DNA of 64,000 bases from CAWFXC01 sp963819735 (GCA_963819735.1 CAWFXC010000001.1:2542001-2606000); one strand, 5' to 3'. Positions 8,376 to 17,300 are shown, numbered from the stretch's first letter. The notes: a model not told the origin generated them from the sequence alone. Made by a program: numbers and translations.

Positions 8376-9669
8376 GAGTGAAGTAGGCGTGGTTGGTGCG
8401 GGGTACGTCGGGTTGACGACCGCAGCGTGCCTGGCCCACCTCGGCCACCACGTCACGTGCGGCGACCTCAACGAGGAACGCGTGCGCGCGCTGTCGAAGG
8501 GCGAGGTGCCGATCCTCGAAGACGGATTGCCGGAGCTGGTCACCGAGGAGTTGGGGTCGGGGCGCCTGCAGTTCGTGGTGGGCGCGGCCGAAGCGGCGCG
8601 CAGCGCCGAGTTCGTGTTCCTGTGCGTGCAGACCCCGCAATCCGATTCCGGGGCGGCCGACCTCTCGGCGGTCGAGGCGGTGGCGCGCGAGATCGCGCCC
8701 GTGCTGCGCGCCGGCACCGTCGTGGTCAACAAGTCGACGATGCCGGTGGGCTCGACGCGACTGGTGGCGCGCGAGCTCGGCCAGGCCGGCGCGATCAAGG
8801 ACATCGGGGTGGCGTCGAACCCCGAGTTCCTGCGCGAGGGCAACGCGGTCCGCGACTTCCTCCAGCCCAGCCGGGTGGTCATCGGATGCGACGACACCGC
8901 GGTCGCGGTGCGGGTCTCCGAGTTGTACCGCGACGTGAAGGCGCCGATCCTCGTCACCGATCCGGCGTCGGCGGAGATGATCAAGTACGCGTCGAACGCG
9001 TTTCTCGCCACCAAGATCTCGTTCATCAACGCGATCGCCAACGTGTGCGAGGGCGTGAACGCCGACGTGCGCGAGGTGTCGCTCGGGATGGGCTACGACC
9101 CGCGCATCGGCTTCGAGTTCCTGCATCCCGGCCCCGGCTACGGGGGGTCGTGCTTCCCGAAGGACACCGCCGCGCTGCTGCACACCGCGACGAATGCCGG
9201 CTACGACTTCAGCCTCCTCCGCGGCGTGGTCGACGTGAACCTGCGCCAGCACGAGCATATGGTCGACAAGCTGCGCGCCGCCGCGGGCGGTTCCCTGCCG
9301 CGACGTCACCGTCGGCGTGTGGGGCCTCACGTTCAAGGCGAACACCGACGACCTCCGTGACTCGCCGGCACTGGTGATCAGCCGGCGCCTGCTCGAGGAA
9401 GGGGCGATCGTGCGGGGCTACGACCCGGTCGCGGGCGAGGCGGCCGGCGCGCGGGTGCCCGGCCTCCAGGTCGTCGCCGACGCCTACGAGGCGGCCACCG
9501 GCGCCGGGGTGGTCGCGCTGCTCACCGAATGGGACGAGCTGCGCTGGCTCGACTACCAGCAGGTCGCCGAGCTCATGGCCGCGCCCGCGCACTGATCGAC
9601 GCCCGGAACCTGCTCGATCCGGCGGCGATGCGCCGGCGCGGGTTCGCGTACCAGGGCGTCGGCCGCTGA
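8374..9669 (+). CDS. ugd: UDP-glucose 6-dehydrogenase, with two apparent frameshifts
   Basis: NAD-dependent oxidation of UDP-glucose to UDP-glucuronate. The start ATG 8374 gives SEVGVVGAGYVGLTTAACLA (Rossmann loop). Other motifs are VNKSTMPVGST, SNPEFLREGNAVRDFL, SAEMIKYASNAFLATKISF and the catalytic-cysteine loop GPGYGGSCFPKD near residue 260. The frame breaks near 9298 (one extra C before RDVTVGVWGLTFKAN) and again near 9587, where one missing base would restore ALIDARNLLDP...GFAYQGVGR, the usual C-terminus, ending at TGA 9667-9669. Restored length is about 431 residues, normal for the family. It feeds the next gene, whose ATG overlaps the restored stop by one base. Confidence 0.85.
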
Positions 9670-10610
9670 TGACCCGAGCGGTGATCACCGGTGGCGCGGG
9701 CTTCCTCGGCTCGCACCTCGCCGACGTGCTCCGGGCGCGCGGCTGCGAAGTCGTCGTGTTCGACAACTTCCTCACCGGTCAGTTCGAGAACGTCGCCCAC
9801 TTCGCCGACGACCGCGGGTTCACCCTGGTGGAGCACGACGTGATCGACGGCATTCCCGTCGACGGTCCGGTCGACGCGGTCCTGCACTTCGCCAGCCCCG
9901 CCAGCCCGCCCGAGTACCTCGCCCACCCGATCGAGACACTCGAGGTGGGTTCGATCGGCACCCGCAACGCGCTCGACCTCGCGCGCACAAAGGGCGCCCG
10001 CTTCCTGCTCGCGTCCACTAGCGAGATCTACGGCGATCCGCTGGTGCACCCGCAACCGGAGTCCTACTTCGGCAACGTCAACAGCGTCGGCCCGCGCTCG
10101 GTCTACGACGAGGCGAAGCGCTTCGCCGAAGCGATCACGATGGCCTACCACCGTGAGTACGCGGTCGACACGAAGATCGTGCGCATCTTCAACACCTACG
10201 GCCCGCGTCTCGGCGCGGCCGACGGGCGGGTCGTCTCCAACTTCCTCGCGCAGGCGATGCGGGGCGAGCCGCTCACGGTCTACGGCGACGGCAAGCAGAC
10301 GCGGTCGTTCTGTTACGTCGACGACGAGGTACGGGGCCTGGTGGCACTCCTCGACTCCGAACACGTCGGGCCGATGAACATCGGCAACCCCGACGAGTTC
10401 ACGATGGTGGAGCTCGCCGAAATGGTGTTGGAGCTGACCGGCGCCCCCGGGCCGCTCGTGTTCGAGCCGCTGCCGCCCGACGACCCGAAGCAGCGTCGCC
10501 CCGACATCTCGCTCGCGAACGAGGTGCTCGGCTGGCATCCGGAGATCGACGTCCGCGAAGGTCTCGCCCGCACGTACGACTGGTACCGGAGGCAGGGTGG
10601 CACACGCTGA
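9669..10610 (+). CDS. UDP-glucuronate decarboxylase (UDP-xylose synthase) type epimerase
   Basis: 313-residue extended short-chain dehydrogenase. It begins AVITGGAGFLGSHLADVL and has LHFASPASPPEYL, LASTSEIYGDP and SVYDEAKRFAEAI (YxxxK), the pattern of UDP-xylose synthases. The substrate arginine region RIFNTYGPRL and the C-terminal RRPDISLANEVLGW also fit. It directly follows ugd, so UDP-glucose to UDP-glucuronate to UDP-xylose is a natural two-step path. A glucuronate 4-epimerase is the main alternative, but the SPASP motif favours decarboxylation. Confidence 0.82.
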   Translation: MTRAVITGGAGFLGSHLADVLRARGCEVVVFDNFLTGQFENVAHFADDRGFTLVEHDVIDGIPVDGPVDAVLHFASPASPPEYLAHPIETLEVGSIGTRNALDLARTKGARFLLASTSEIYGDPLVHPQPESYFGNVNSVGPRSVYDEAKRFAEAITMAYHREYAVDTKIVRIFNTYGPRLGAADGRVVSNFLAQAMRGEPLTVYGDGKQTRSFCYVDDEVRGLVALLDSEHVGPMNIGNPDEFTMVELAEMVLELTGAPGPLVFEPLPPDDPKQRRPDISLANEVLGWHPEIDVREGLARTYDWYRRQGGTR

Positions 10611-11310
10611 CGACGCGGGACGGTTCCGGAAGCTCTCCGTGATCGTCCCCGTGTACGACGAGCGCAACACGGTGGTCGAGATCGTGCGCCGCATGCGCGC
10701 GGTCGAGCTCCCCGTCGACCTCGAGATCCTGATCGTCGACGACGGCAGCACCGACGGCACCCGCGACGTGCTCCGCCAACTCGCCGACAGCACCGTGCGC
10801 GTGCTCACGCACGAGCAGAACCGCGGGAAGGGCGCGGCGATCCGCAGCGGGCTCGAGCAGGTCACCGGCGACCTCGTGCTCGTACAGGACGCCGACCTCG
10901 AGTACGACCCCGAGGACTGGCCCAAGCTGCTCAACCCGATCATGCGGGGCAAGGCGTCGGTGGTCTACGGATCCCGGTTCACCGGCGAGCGCCGCAACAT
11001 GCTCTTCCTGCACTGGGTGGGAAACCGGTTCCTCTCGCTCGTCACCAACGTGCTCTACAACACGACGTTGTCCGACATGGAGACGTGTTACAAGCTGTTC
11101 GACCGGACCGTCCTGGAGGGCCTCACGCTGCGGGCGATGCGGTTCGAGTTCGAGCCCGAGGTCACCGCGAAGATCCTGCGCCGCGGCATCCGGATCTACG
11201 AGGTGCCGATCTCGTACACGGGGCGCGAGTTCGACGAGGGCAAGAAGATCACCTGGCGCGACGGGTTCGTCGCGCTCTGGACCCTCGTGAAGTACCGATT
11301 CGTCGATTGA
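10597..11310 (+). CDS. Family 2 glycosyltransferase, polyprenyl-phosphate sugar transferase type
   Basis: 237-residue cytoplasmic GT-A enzyme without membrane helices. The GTG start at 10597 overlaps the preceding gene by 14 bp. Motifs are LSVIVPVYDERNTVVEIV, the nucleotide-binding LIVDDGSTDGTRD, QNRGKGAAIRSGL and the metal motif VQDADLEYDP. The sequence resembles dolichol/polyprenyl-phosphate mannose or glucose synthases (DPM1-like). It probably loads a sugar onto a polyprenyl carrier for later use by the large membrane proteins of this locus. Sugar identity is unknown. Confidence 0.88.
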   Translation: MAHADDAGRFRKLSVIVPVYDERNTVVEIVRRMRAVELPVDLEILIVDDGSTDGTRDVLRQLADSTVRVLTHEQNRGKGAAIRSGLEQVTGDLVLVQDADLEYDPEDWPKLLNPIMRGKASVVYGSRFTGERRNMLFLHWVGNRFLSLVTNVLYNTTLSDMETCYKLFDRTVLEGLTLRAMRFEFEPEVTAKILRRGIRIYEVPISYTGREFDEGKKITWRDGFVALWTLVKYRFVD

Positions 11311-11311
11311 C

Positions 11312-12244
11312 GTGACGGGGGCGGGGGCCGACGAGGGCGGGGGCCTGGGTGTGGGCGGCGCCGGGCCGCGCTGGGCGGCAGTCGTCGTGAACTACGAGTC
11401 CGGCCCGCTCCTGCTGGCGTGCGTGGAGTCGCTGCTCGCCGACACGAGCGCCGGTCGGCCCGAGATCGTCGTGGTCGACAACGGCTCACGCGACGGATCG
11501 GTCGACACCCTCCGGCGGCGCCTGCCCGCGGTCGAGGTGATCGATCCGGGCGAGAACCTCGGCTACGCGCGCGCCGCGAACCGCGGCATCGCGCGCACGC
11601 GCGCGGCGGTGGTCGCGGTCTGCAATCCCGACCTCGTGGTCGAACCCGGCACCGCGGCCGCGATGTTGGCGCGCTTCGATGCCGAGGCCGACCTTGCCGC
11701 GGCGGGGCCGGTCATCCGCAATCCCGATGGTTCGCAATACCCGTCGGCGCGGACCGAACCGTCGCCGTTCGACGCCGCCGGACATGCACTCTTCGGTCGC
11801 GTACGCCCGCGCAACCGGTTCACGCGTCGTTACCGTCAACTCGACGTCGACCCCGGCGTCGCGCGCGACGTCGACTGGTTGTCGGGCGCGATGCTGTTCC
11901 TCCGACGCGCCGCGATCGACTCCGTCGGGGGCTGGGACGAGCGGTACTTCATGTACGTGGAGGACGTCGACCTCGGGTGGCGGTTGCGCCGGCTGGGTTG
12001 GCGCGTCGCCTACGAGCCGGGCGGAGCGGCGGTGCACGTGCAGGGCGCCAGCACCGATCGCCACCCGTATCGCATGATCATCGAACACCACCGTTCGGTG
12101 TACCGGTTCGCGACGCGGCGGTGGCAGGGCGCGCGCCGGCTCCTGCTGCTGCCCACCGCCGGCTTCCTCGCGTGCCGCGCCGCGGCCGAGATGCTGGCCC
12201 GGTTCCTGCGGACGCGCCCCGGAACACCGGAGGTCAGCGGGTAA
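11312..12244 (+). CDS. Family 2 glycosyltransferase, rhamnosyltransferase (WbbL) type
   Basis: 310 residues, starting GTG 11312 one base after the previous stop. A glycine-rich N-terminus precedes the GT-A fold: AAVVVNYESGPLLLACVESLL, IVVVDNGSRDGSVD, NLGYARAANRGIA and CNPDLVVEPG (metal motif). Farther on, DWLSGAMLFLRRAAIDSVGGWDE and MYVEDVDLGWRLR are the acceptor-side signatures of WbbL-type enzymes. Mycobacterial wbbL, which adds rhamnose to the galactan linker, also sits between rmlD and the GDP-mannose pyrophosphorylase gene. Function is likely dTDP-rhamnose transfer, but acceptor is not known. Confidence 0.82.
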   Translation: MTGAGADEGGGLGVGGAGPRWAAVVVNYESGPLLLACVESLLADTSAGRPEIVVVDNGSRDGSVDTLRRRLPAVEVIDPGENLGYARAANRGIARTRAAVVAVCNPDLVVEPGTAAAMLARFDAEADLAAAGPVIRNPDGSQYPSARTEPSPFDAAGHALFGRVRPRNRFTRRYRQLDVDPGVARDVDWLSGAMLFLRRAAIDSVGGWDERYFMYVEDVDLGWRLRRLGWRVAYEPGGAAVHVQGASTDRHPYRMIIEHHRSVYRFATRRWQGARRLLLLPTAGFLACRAAAEMLARFLRTRPGTPEVSG

Positions 12245-12247
12245 CCT
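12242..12247 (+). promoter_or_regulatory. -10 box TAACCT of the His-rich protein gene
   Basis: TAACCT lies 9 nt before ATG 12257 and overlaps the stop of the upstream glycosyltransferase. Confidence 0.4.
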
Positions 12248-12256
12248 CCAGTCGCC

Positions 12257-13105
12257 ATGCCCCAATCCCGCACCCGTTATCAGCGCGCCGCCATGCGCTC
12301 GAAATACCGCAAGCCCAAGCGGCGCCGGGGTGGGTCCCTCGGGTGGAACGTCGCCATCGGCGCTGTCATCATCTTCGGCATCGTGGCCGTCGTCCTCCTG
12401 AAGGGCGGCTCCGACAGCGCCGGGAGTGGGCCGCCCCGCGCCCCCGACCAGGCCGCCAACGTCGCCGGTGACCACTGGCACACCGCGCTGAACATCAACA
12501 TCTGCGGCGAGTGGCTCACCAACGCGCCGGCATTCGAGAAGCCGGCCGCCAGCCCCAACCAGCTCGAGAACGCGGGCATCCACTCGCACGCCGACGGCCT
12601 GATCCACACCCACCCGTTCGTGGTCGGCGAAGAGGGCAAGAACGCCACCGTCGGCAAGTTCTTCACCTACGGCGGTTGGGGGCTCTCCGCCGATTCGATC
12701 GACCTCGGGGGCAAGATCGCCACCAATACCCCCAACCAGTGGCCGGGCCCCGCGTCCGATCCCACGAAGACCAAGTGGAGCAATGGCGACACGTGTCCCT
12801 TCGGGCAGTACAAGGGCCAGAAGGTCGAGCTCACGTGGGCGGTCGACGGCAAGAAGATGACCGGGAACCCGGCCGACTACCACCAGCAGGACGGTGAGAC
12901 GTTGGCGATCTACCTGTTGCCCAAGGGCGCCGACATGCCGTTCCCGACCCAGGCCTGCACGTCGTTCGCCCAGATCTCCGACCAGTCGACTTCGATCCTG
13001 AGCTCCAAGTCGCCGTGTCGAGCGATCGACGCGACCACGACCACCGTGCCGGGAACCGCCACGACCACCCCCGTCACCACCGCTCCGGCCACCACGAGCC
13101 CGTGA
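12257..13105 (+). CDS. Membrane-anchored protein with conserved-looking His-rich ectodomain, function unknown
   Basis: 282 residues. A very basic N-terminus (YRKPKRRRGG) precedes one helix (VAIGAVIIFGIVAVVLL, about residues 32-48), so the rest should be outside the cell. The ectodomain has DHWHTALNINICGEWL near residue 72 and IHSHADGLIHTHPF near residue 108, a spacing of His and Asp that suggests metal binding. Four cysteines (in ICGEW, TCPFG, QACTS and SPCRA) could pair. The tail from about residue 260 is Thr/Pro/Ala-rich, as in wall-spanning linkers. I do not recognise a named family. It lies in the polysaccharide block and overlaps the next start by 4 bp (GTGA). Confidence 0.85.
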   Translation: MPQSRTRYQRAAMRSKYRKPKRRRGGSLGWNVAIGAVIIFGIVAVVLLKGGSDSAGSGPPRAPDQAANVAGDHWHTALNINICGEWLTNAPAFEKPAASPNQLENAGIHSHADGLIHTHPFVVGEEGKNATVGKFFTYGGWGLSADSIDLGGKIATNTPNQWPGPASDPTKTKWSNGDTCPFGQYKGQKVELTWAVDGKKMTGNPADYHQQDGETLAIYLLPKGADMPFPTQACTSFAQISDQSTSILSSKSPCRAIDATTTTVPGTATTTPVTTAPATTSP

Positions 13106-14214
13106 AAGCCGTCGTCCTGGTCGGGGGGGAGGGCACCCGCCTGCGGCCGCTCACCTACACCACCCCGAAGCCCCTGCTGCCGATCGTGAACCAGCCGTTC
13201 CTGGAGCGGCAGTTGGCGTGGCTGGCCGGCTACGGGATCGACGAGGTGGTGCTGTCGCTGGGCTACCTGCCCGACGCCTTCGAGTCGCACTTCCCCGACG
13301 GCCGGTTCGGCGACATCAAGCTCAGCTACGCGGTCGAAGACCACCCGCTCGGCACCGCGGGCGCCATCCGGTTCGCGGCCGACGGGATCGACGAGCGGGT
13401 CGTGGTGTGCAACGGCGACGTCCTCACCACGCTCGATCTCGGTGCCCTGGTCGAGTTCCACGAGGCGCGCGGCGCCGAGGCCACGATCCATCTCACCGAG
13501 GTGGCTGATCCGTCGGCGTTCGGAGTCGTCCCGACGCGCGACGACGGCGAAGTGGTGGCGTTCGTGGAGAAGCCCCCGAAGGGGCTGGCCCCCACCAACT
13601 GGATCAACGCCGGTACCTACGTGCTCGAGCCCGCGGTGCTCGCCCGCATCCCCGAACGGCTCACGGTGTCGATCGAGCGCGAGACGTTCCCGCGCATGCT
13701 CGCGGAACGCCGACCGCTGTACGCGCTCACCAACGACGCGTACTGGATCGACATCGGCACGCCCGACAAGTACCTGCAGGCCCACGCCGACGTACTCGGC
13801 GGCGCGCTCGGCCCGGTGCCCGCACCGGGCGCGCAGGAGCGCAGCCGCGGCGTGTGGACCCAGGGCGACGTCACCATCGACGCCGAGGCGCGGGTGGAAG
13901 CACCGGCGCTGATCGGCGCCGGCGCGGTCGTCGGGGCGGGCGCGCGCGTCGTCGGTTCGGTGCTCGGTGGCGGTGCCGTGGTGGGCGCCGGCGCCCGGGT
14001 CATGCGCTCCGTGGTGCACGCGGGCGCGCGCCTCGACGACGACGCCGAAGCGATCGATTCGGTCGTCGGCGCCGACGCAACCGTGGGCAAGGGCGCGATC
14101 GCGTCCGACCACACGATCATGGGCGCGGGCGCCGAGTTGCCCGGCGGGTCGCGGGCGTCGGGGGCGCGGATCCGCGTGCCGGAACCCGACGCCGACCCCG
14201 ACCCCGCTCGGTGA
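13102..14214 (+). CDS. manC: Sugar-1-phosphate nucleotidyltransferase, probable GDP-mannose pyrophosphorylase
   Basis: 370 residues from GTG 13102, which overlaps the previous stop (GTGA). The N-terminal nucleotidyltransferase domain begins MKAVVLVGGEGTRLRPLTYTTPKPLLPIVNQP, cut here as signature GGEGTRLRPLT and PKPLLP. It continues with VVCNGDVLTT (metal Asp), FVEKPPKG (catalytic Lys) and NWINAGTYVLEP. The C-terminal third is a left-handed beta helix of hexapeptide repeats rich in GAGA and VGAGARV. In mycobacteria the orthologous position (next to wbbL) holds a GTP:mannose-1-phosphate guanylyltransferase; ManB in this window would supply its substrate. A glucose-1-phosphate enzyme is a possible alternative. 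Confidence 0.85.
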   Translation: MKAVVLVGGEGTRLRPLTYTTPKPLLPIVNQPFLERQLAWLAGYGIDEVVLSLGYLPDAFESHFPDGRFGDIKLSYAVEDHPLGTAGAIRFAADGIDERVVVCNGDVLTTLDLGALVEFHEARGAEATIHLTEVADPSAFGVVPTRDDGEVVAFVEKPPKGLAPTNWINAGTYVLEPAVLARIPERLTVSIERETFPRMLAERRPLYALTNDAYWIDIGTPDKYLQAHADVLGGALGPVPAPGAQERSRGVWTQGDVTIDAEARVEAPALIGAGAVVGAGARVVGSVLGGGAVVGAGARVMRSVVHAGARLDDDAEAIDSVVGADATVGKGAIASDHTIMGAGAELPGGSRASGARIRVPEPDADPDPAR

Positions 14215-14236
14215 GCCGGCAAGAGGATCGCATCAG

Positions 14237-15184
14237 ATGCGGGTGATGGTCACCGGGGGCGCGGGCTTCATCGGGTCCACCCTCGTCGATCGCCTGCTGG
14301 CCGAAGGCTGCGACGTCGATGCCATCGACGACCTGTCGACCGGATCGCTCGTCAACCTGGGCGAGGCGCGCTCGCAGCGCAGCCGCAAGTTCAGCTTCCA
14401 CCGGCTCGATGTGCGCTCACCGCAACTCGCCGACATCGTCGCCCACCGCCGGCCCGAGGTGATCTTCCACCTCGCCGCGCAACTCGACGTGCGGGTCTCG
14501 GTGGCCCGGCCGTTGTTCGACGCCGAGGTCAACGTGCTCGGCTCGCTCAACGTGTGCGAGGCCGCGCTCGCGGCGGGCACGCGCAAAGTGGTGTTCGCCG
14601 GTTCGGGCGGAACGCTCTACGGCGTACCCGAGAGCCTGCCCGTGCGGGAGAGCCACCCGCAGCGGCCGGTCTCGCCGTACGGCGTGTCCAAGAAGGCCGC
14701 GGGCGACTACCTGCACTACTACCGCGAGGTGCGCGGCCTCGAGTACACCGAGCTCGCGCTGGCCAACGTCTACGGCCCCCGCCAGGATCCGAAGGGTGAA
14801 GCCGGCGTGGTCGCGATCTTCGCCGGCCTCATGCTGGCCGGGAAGCAGCCGACCGTCTACGGCGGTGGCACGCAGACGCGCGACTACGTGTTCGTCGACG
14901 ACGTCGTCGACGCGTTCGTGCGCGCGACGGAGAAGGGTGGCGGGCTGCTGATGAACATCGGCACCGGCGTCGAGACCAGCGTGCTGCAGCTCTACGAGGG
15001 GATGGCCCGCCTCACCGGCTACTCCGGGTCGCCCAACCTCGCGCCCGAACGCCCGGGCGAACTCGAACGGTCCGCGCTCGATCCCGGCCGCGCCGCCATC
15101 CACCTCGGTTGGAAGCCCTGGACCCCGCTCGACGACGGCCTCGGCCGCACCGTCGAATGGTTCCGCGCCGGCGACGACGCCTGA
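14237..15184 (+). CDS. NAD-dependent sugar epimerase, UDP-glucose 4-epimerase type
   Basis: 315 residues from ATG 14237, 22 nt after manC. The extended short-chain dehydrogenase fold shows RVMVTGGAGFIGSTLVDRLL, FHLAAQLDVRVSVARP, FAGSGGTLYGVPESLPV and the catalytic YGVSKKAAGDYL. NVYGPRQDPKGEAGVVAIF and RDYVFVDDVVDAFV are usual for GalE-like enzymes of actinobacterial polysaccharide loci. Galactose or another C4-epimer would be the product; substrate is not readable from sequence. It is convergent with the GMC gene, one base apart. Confidence 0.85.
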   Translation: MRVMVTGGAGFIGSTLVDRLLAEGCDVDAIDDLSTGSLVNLGEARSQRSRKFSFHRLDVRSPQLADIVAHRRPEVIFHLAAQLDVRVSVARPLFDAEVNVLGSLNVCEAALAAGTRKVVFAGSGGTLYGVPESLPVRESHPQRPVSPYGVSKKAAGDYLHYYREVRGLEYTELALANVYGPRQDPKGEAGVVAIFAGLMLAGKQPTVYGGGTQTRDYVFVDDVVDAFVRATEKGGGLLMNIGTGVETSVLQLYEGMARLTGYSGSPNLAPERPGELERSALDPGRAAIHLGWKPWTPLDDGLGRTVEWFRAGDDA

Positions 15185-15185
15185 G

Positions 15186-16766
15186 CTACGCCACCACCGT
15201 CCGCAGGTGGTCGGCGAGGCGCAGCGCCAACGCCACGATGGTCATCGTCGGCGTGTTGGCCCCGCTGGTGGGGAACACCGCGCTCCCGGCGATGAAGAGG
15301 TTGTTCACGCTGTGCACCTTGCAGTCGGGGTCGACGACCCCCTGGAGCGGGCTGGCCGCCATCCGGGCGGTGCCGATGTGGTGCGAGCCGGTGTTCACCG
15401 GGTAGTCGAGCACGACGTCGGCAGTGGGGTCGGCGTCGACGAACCCGTCGATGTCGATCCGGAGCCGCCCGAGCCCGCGTTGGCCGATCTGCTGGCCGAG
15501 GATGCGCAGGCTCTGCAGCATGCTGGTGCGGTCGTCGCGTGTGAGACGCCAGTCGAGTGAGATGCGTGGCATGCCGAGCGGGTCCTTCACACTCGTGAGC
15601 CGCACCCGGCTCGCCAGGTTGGGCTCCTGCTCACACAACACGCGCACCGTCACCGCGATCCCCGGGTCGACGCCCTGCGCGGTCATCAGGTCGATGCCTG
15701 CGCCGGTGCCGGGGTAGAGCTGCTCCAGTCGCTTGTCGCCGGGTGCGAACGGGAACTCGAACGTGAACTCGCAGCTGTGCAGTGCCTGCGCGGTGATCGT
15801 GTCGGGCGGCAGGGTGATCACGGCCTGGAGGTCGATGCCGCGCGTGACGGGCACGGGGATCCCGTCCTCGCCCGTCGTGGCGCCGACCACCACGTTCTGC
15901 GGCGTCGGCGTGTAGGGCGCGACGGCGGTTGCGGGCGCGGCGAGCAGCGCGGTGCCGACCGCGATGTTCACGTGCTCCATGAAGCACCGGCCGACCAGAT
16001 CGTTCTCGTTCCCGACCCCGGCCGGTCGACGGTCGTTCGACGCGAGCAGCAGGCGTGGCACCTCGAGCCCACCCGTGGCCAACACGAAGACCTTGGCGGT
16101 GGCGGTGAACGTGTTGCCCGACAACGTGGCGACGTCGACGCTCTGGATGCCCGCGTTGTCGTCGGTCAGCTCGAGGCGCGTCACGTTGGCCCAGATGACC
16201 AGTTGCACGTTGGGGGAGGCGACGATCTCGTCGCGGTACACGGGCCCGAACCGGGGCGCGTCGGTGATCTGGATGATGGTGTGCGGGGTGGCGGGGTTCT
16301 CGAGCAGCGGTTGGGTGATGAGTCCCTGGCTGCGCCAGTAGTCGAGCGCGTACTGGTACGGACCGAGACCGATGATGTCCTGCGCGCGCGCGTAGAACGG
16401 ATCGAGATCGGCGCGGCCGATGGGCCAGCCGGAGTGCGGGATCCACGCCCGCGCCTGGAAGTCGAGGTCCGGAATCGGTCGGCAGTAGCCGGCCCAGTGG
16501 TTGGTGGTGCCGCCGAAGTACCGCAGCCGCGGGTTGTCGAGGCCGAGCTTGACGGTGGGATCGATCGGCAGACCGATGATCTTCCCGTCGTAGAGCGCCT
16601 GGGTGGCGGCGTCGTAGTCGAAGCCGCCGCTCTCGAGCAGGAGGACGGACACGCCGCTGCCGTCGAGCGACTTGGCGAGGGTGATGCCGGCCGCGCCGGC
16701 GCCGATCACGCAGATGTCGGCGGTGAGCGCGGTGCCGGCTGGAACTGCGTGCGCGTCGGTCAGCAT
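15186..16766 (-). CDS. GMC-family FAD oxidoreductase (large subunit)
   Basis: 526-residue flavoprotein. The FAD dinucleotide site is DICVIGAGAAGITLAKSL (residues 18-35), followed by LLLESGG. A conserved RYFGGTTNHWAGYCRP segment, VFVLATGGLEVPRLLLAS, and the C-terminal NTGSHHIGTARMAASP plus FIAGSAVFPTSGANTP carry the active-site His and Asn typical of GMC enzymes. It has no export signal, but the gene 3 bp upstream encodes a small Tat-exported protein. That pairing is typical of periplasmic sugar or alcohol dehydrogenases in which the large subunit is carried out by the small one. Substrate unknown. Confidence 0.9.
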   Translation of the reverse strand: MLTDAHAVPAGTALTADICVIGAGAAGITLAKSLDGSGVSVLLLESGGFDYDAATQALYDGKIIGLPIDPTVKLGLDNPRLRYFGGTTNHWAGYCRPIPDLDFQARAWIPHSGWPIGRADLDPFYARAQDIIGLGPYQYALDYWRSQGLITQPLLENPATPHTIIQITDAPRFGPVYRDEIVASPNVQLVIWANVTRLELTDDNAGIQSVDVATLSGNTFTATAKVFVLATGGLEVPRLLLASNDRRPAGVGNENDLVGRCFMEHVNIAVGTALLAAPATAVAPYTPTPQNVVVGATTGEDGIPVPVTRGIDLQAVITLPPDTITAQALHSCEFTFEFPFAPGDKRLEQLYPGTGAGIDLMTAQGVDPGIAVTVRVLCEQEPNLASRVRLTSVKDPLGMPRISLDWRLTRDDRTSMLQSLRILGQQIGQRGLGRLRIDIDGFVDADPTADVVLDYPVNTGSHHIGTARMAASPLQGVVDPDCKVHSVNNLFIAGSAVFPTSGANTPTMTIVALALRLADHLRTVVA

Positions 16767-16769
16767 GCG

Positions 16770-17189
16770 CTACGCACCCAGCGCGACCGCGGCGGCCGCG
16801 CGCGCTTCGGTACGGGAGAGCTGCCATCCCTCGACGCTCACGACGCGGCCGGCGGTGAAGTCGGCGACCACCGCGGGCTGCAGCGCCGGGAGTTGGCTGC
16901 GGACGTCGCGCGTGGCGTCGATGCCGGGCAGGTGCGCGAGCAGGTACTTCTGGTCGGCTTCCTTCGGATTGTCCTGCAGGTACGCGTGGCCGAGCAGGAC
17001 GACACCGTCGGACGCGGCGTTCGCCTGGCTCGGGGTCGTCGTCCGCGCCGCCCGCCGGCTCGCGGGCTCGGCATCGGCCCCGGCGCTCGTCGGGTGGAGC
17101 AGCTCGTGGGCGGCGGCGACGGCCACTGCGCCCCCCGCTGCGAGCAGTCCTACGAACGTGCGGCGAGGGACGCGGTGCTCCGGTGTCAC
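16770..17189 (-). CDS. Tat-signal small subunit partner of the GMC oxidoreductase
   Basis: 139 residues. The N-terminus VPRRTFVGLLAAGGAVAVAAA is a twin-arginine signal with the RR-T-F core and hydrophobic stretch. The remaining part (LGHAYLQDNPKEADQ, LPGIDATRDVRSQ, VVSVEGWQLSRTEARAAA) resembles the small subunits that accompany GMC dehydrogenases (gluconate 2-dehydrogenase subunit 3 or similar), where the small protein provides export and sometimes stability. It starts the two-gene unit and ends 3 bp before the GMC start. Assigned mainly from gene pairing, signal peptide and length. Confidence 0.72.
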   Translation of the reverse strand: MTPEHRVPRRTFVGLLAAGGAVAVAAAHELLHPTSAGADAEPASRRAARTTTPSQANAASDGVVLLGHAYLQDNPKEADQKYLLAHLPGIDATRDVRSQLPALQPAVVADFTAGRVVSVEGWQLSRTEARAAAAVALGA

Positions 17190-17300
17190 GCTCGCAGGCC
17201 TCGCTCTCCGGTGTTCGGGGTAGCGCGCATCGTATCGACCCGAGCTGAGGGAAGCCTGTCAGAGGCTCCGCTCCGCTCACGATTGGGTGAGACGGGTGGT

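Noticed and set aside
3775..9345. A very long open frame on the minus strand (about 1856 codons) across the LCP, rmlD and ugd genes
   Set aside because: It is antisense to well-supported genes and is His/Arg/Gly-rich without domains. Long antisense frames are expected at this GC content.
1275..9669. Frameshifted birA, pabB and ugd as pseudogenes
   Set aside because: Both sides of each break keep full family motifs and normal total length, and the breaks lie in short G/C-rich runs, so consensus error is the better explanation.
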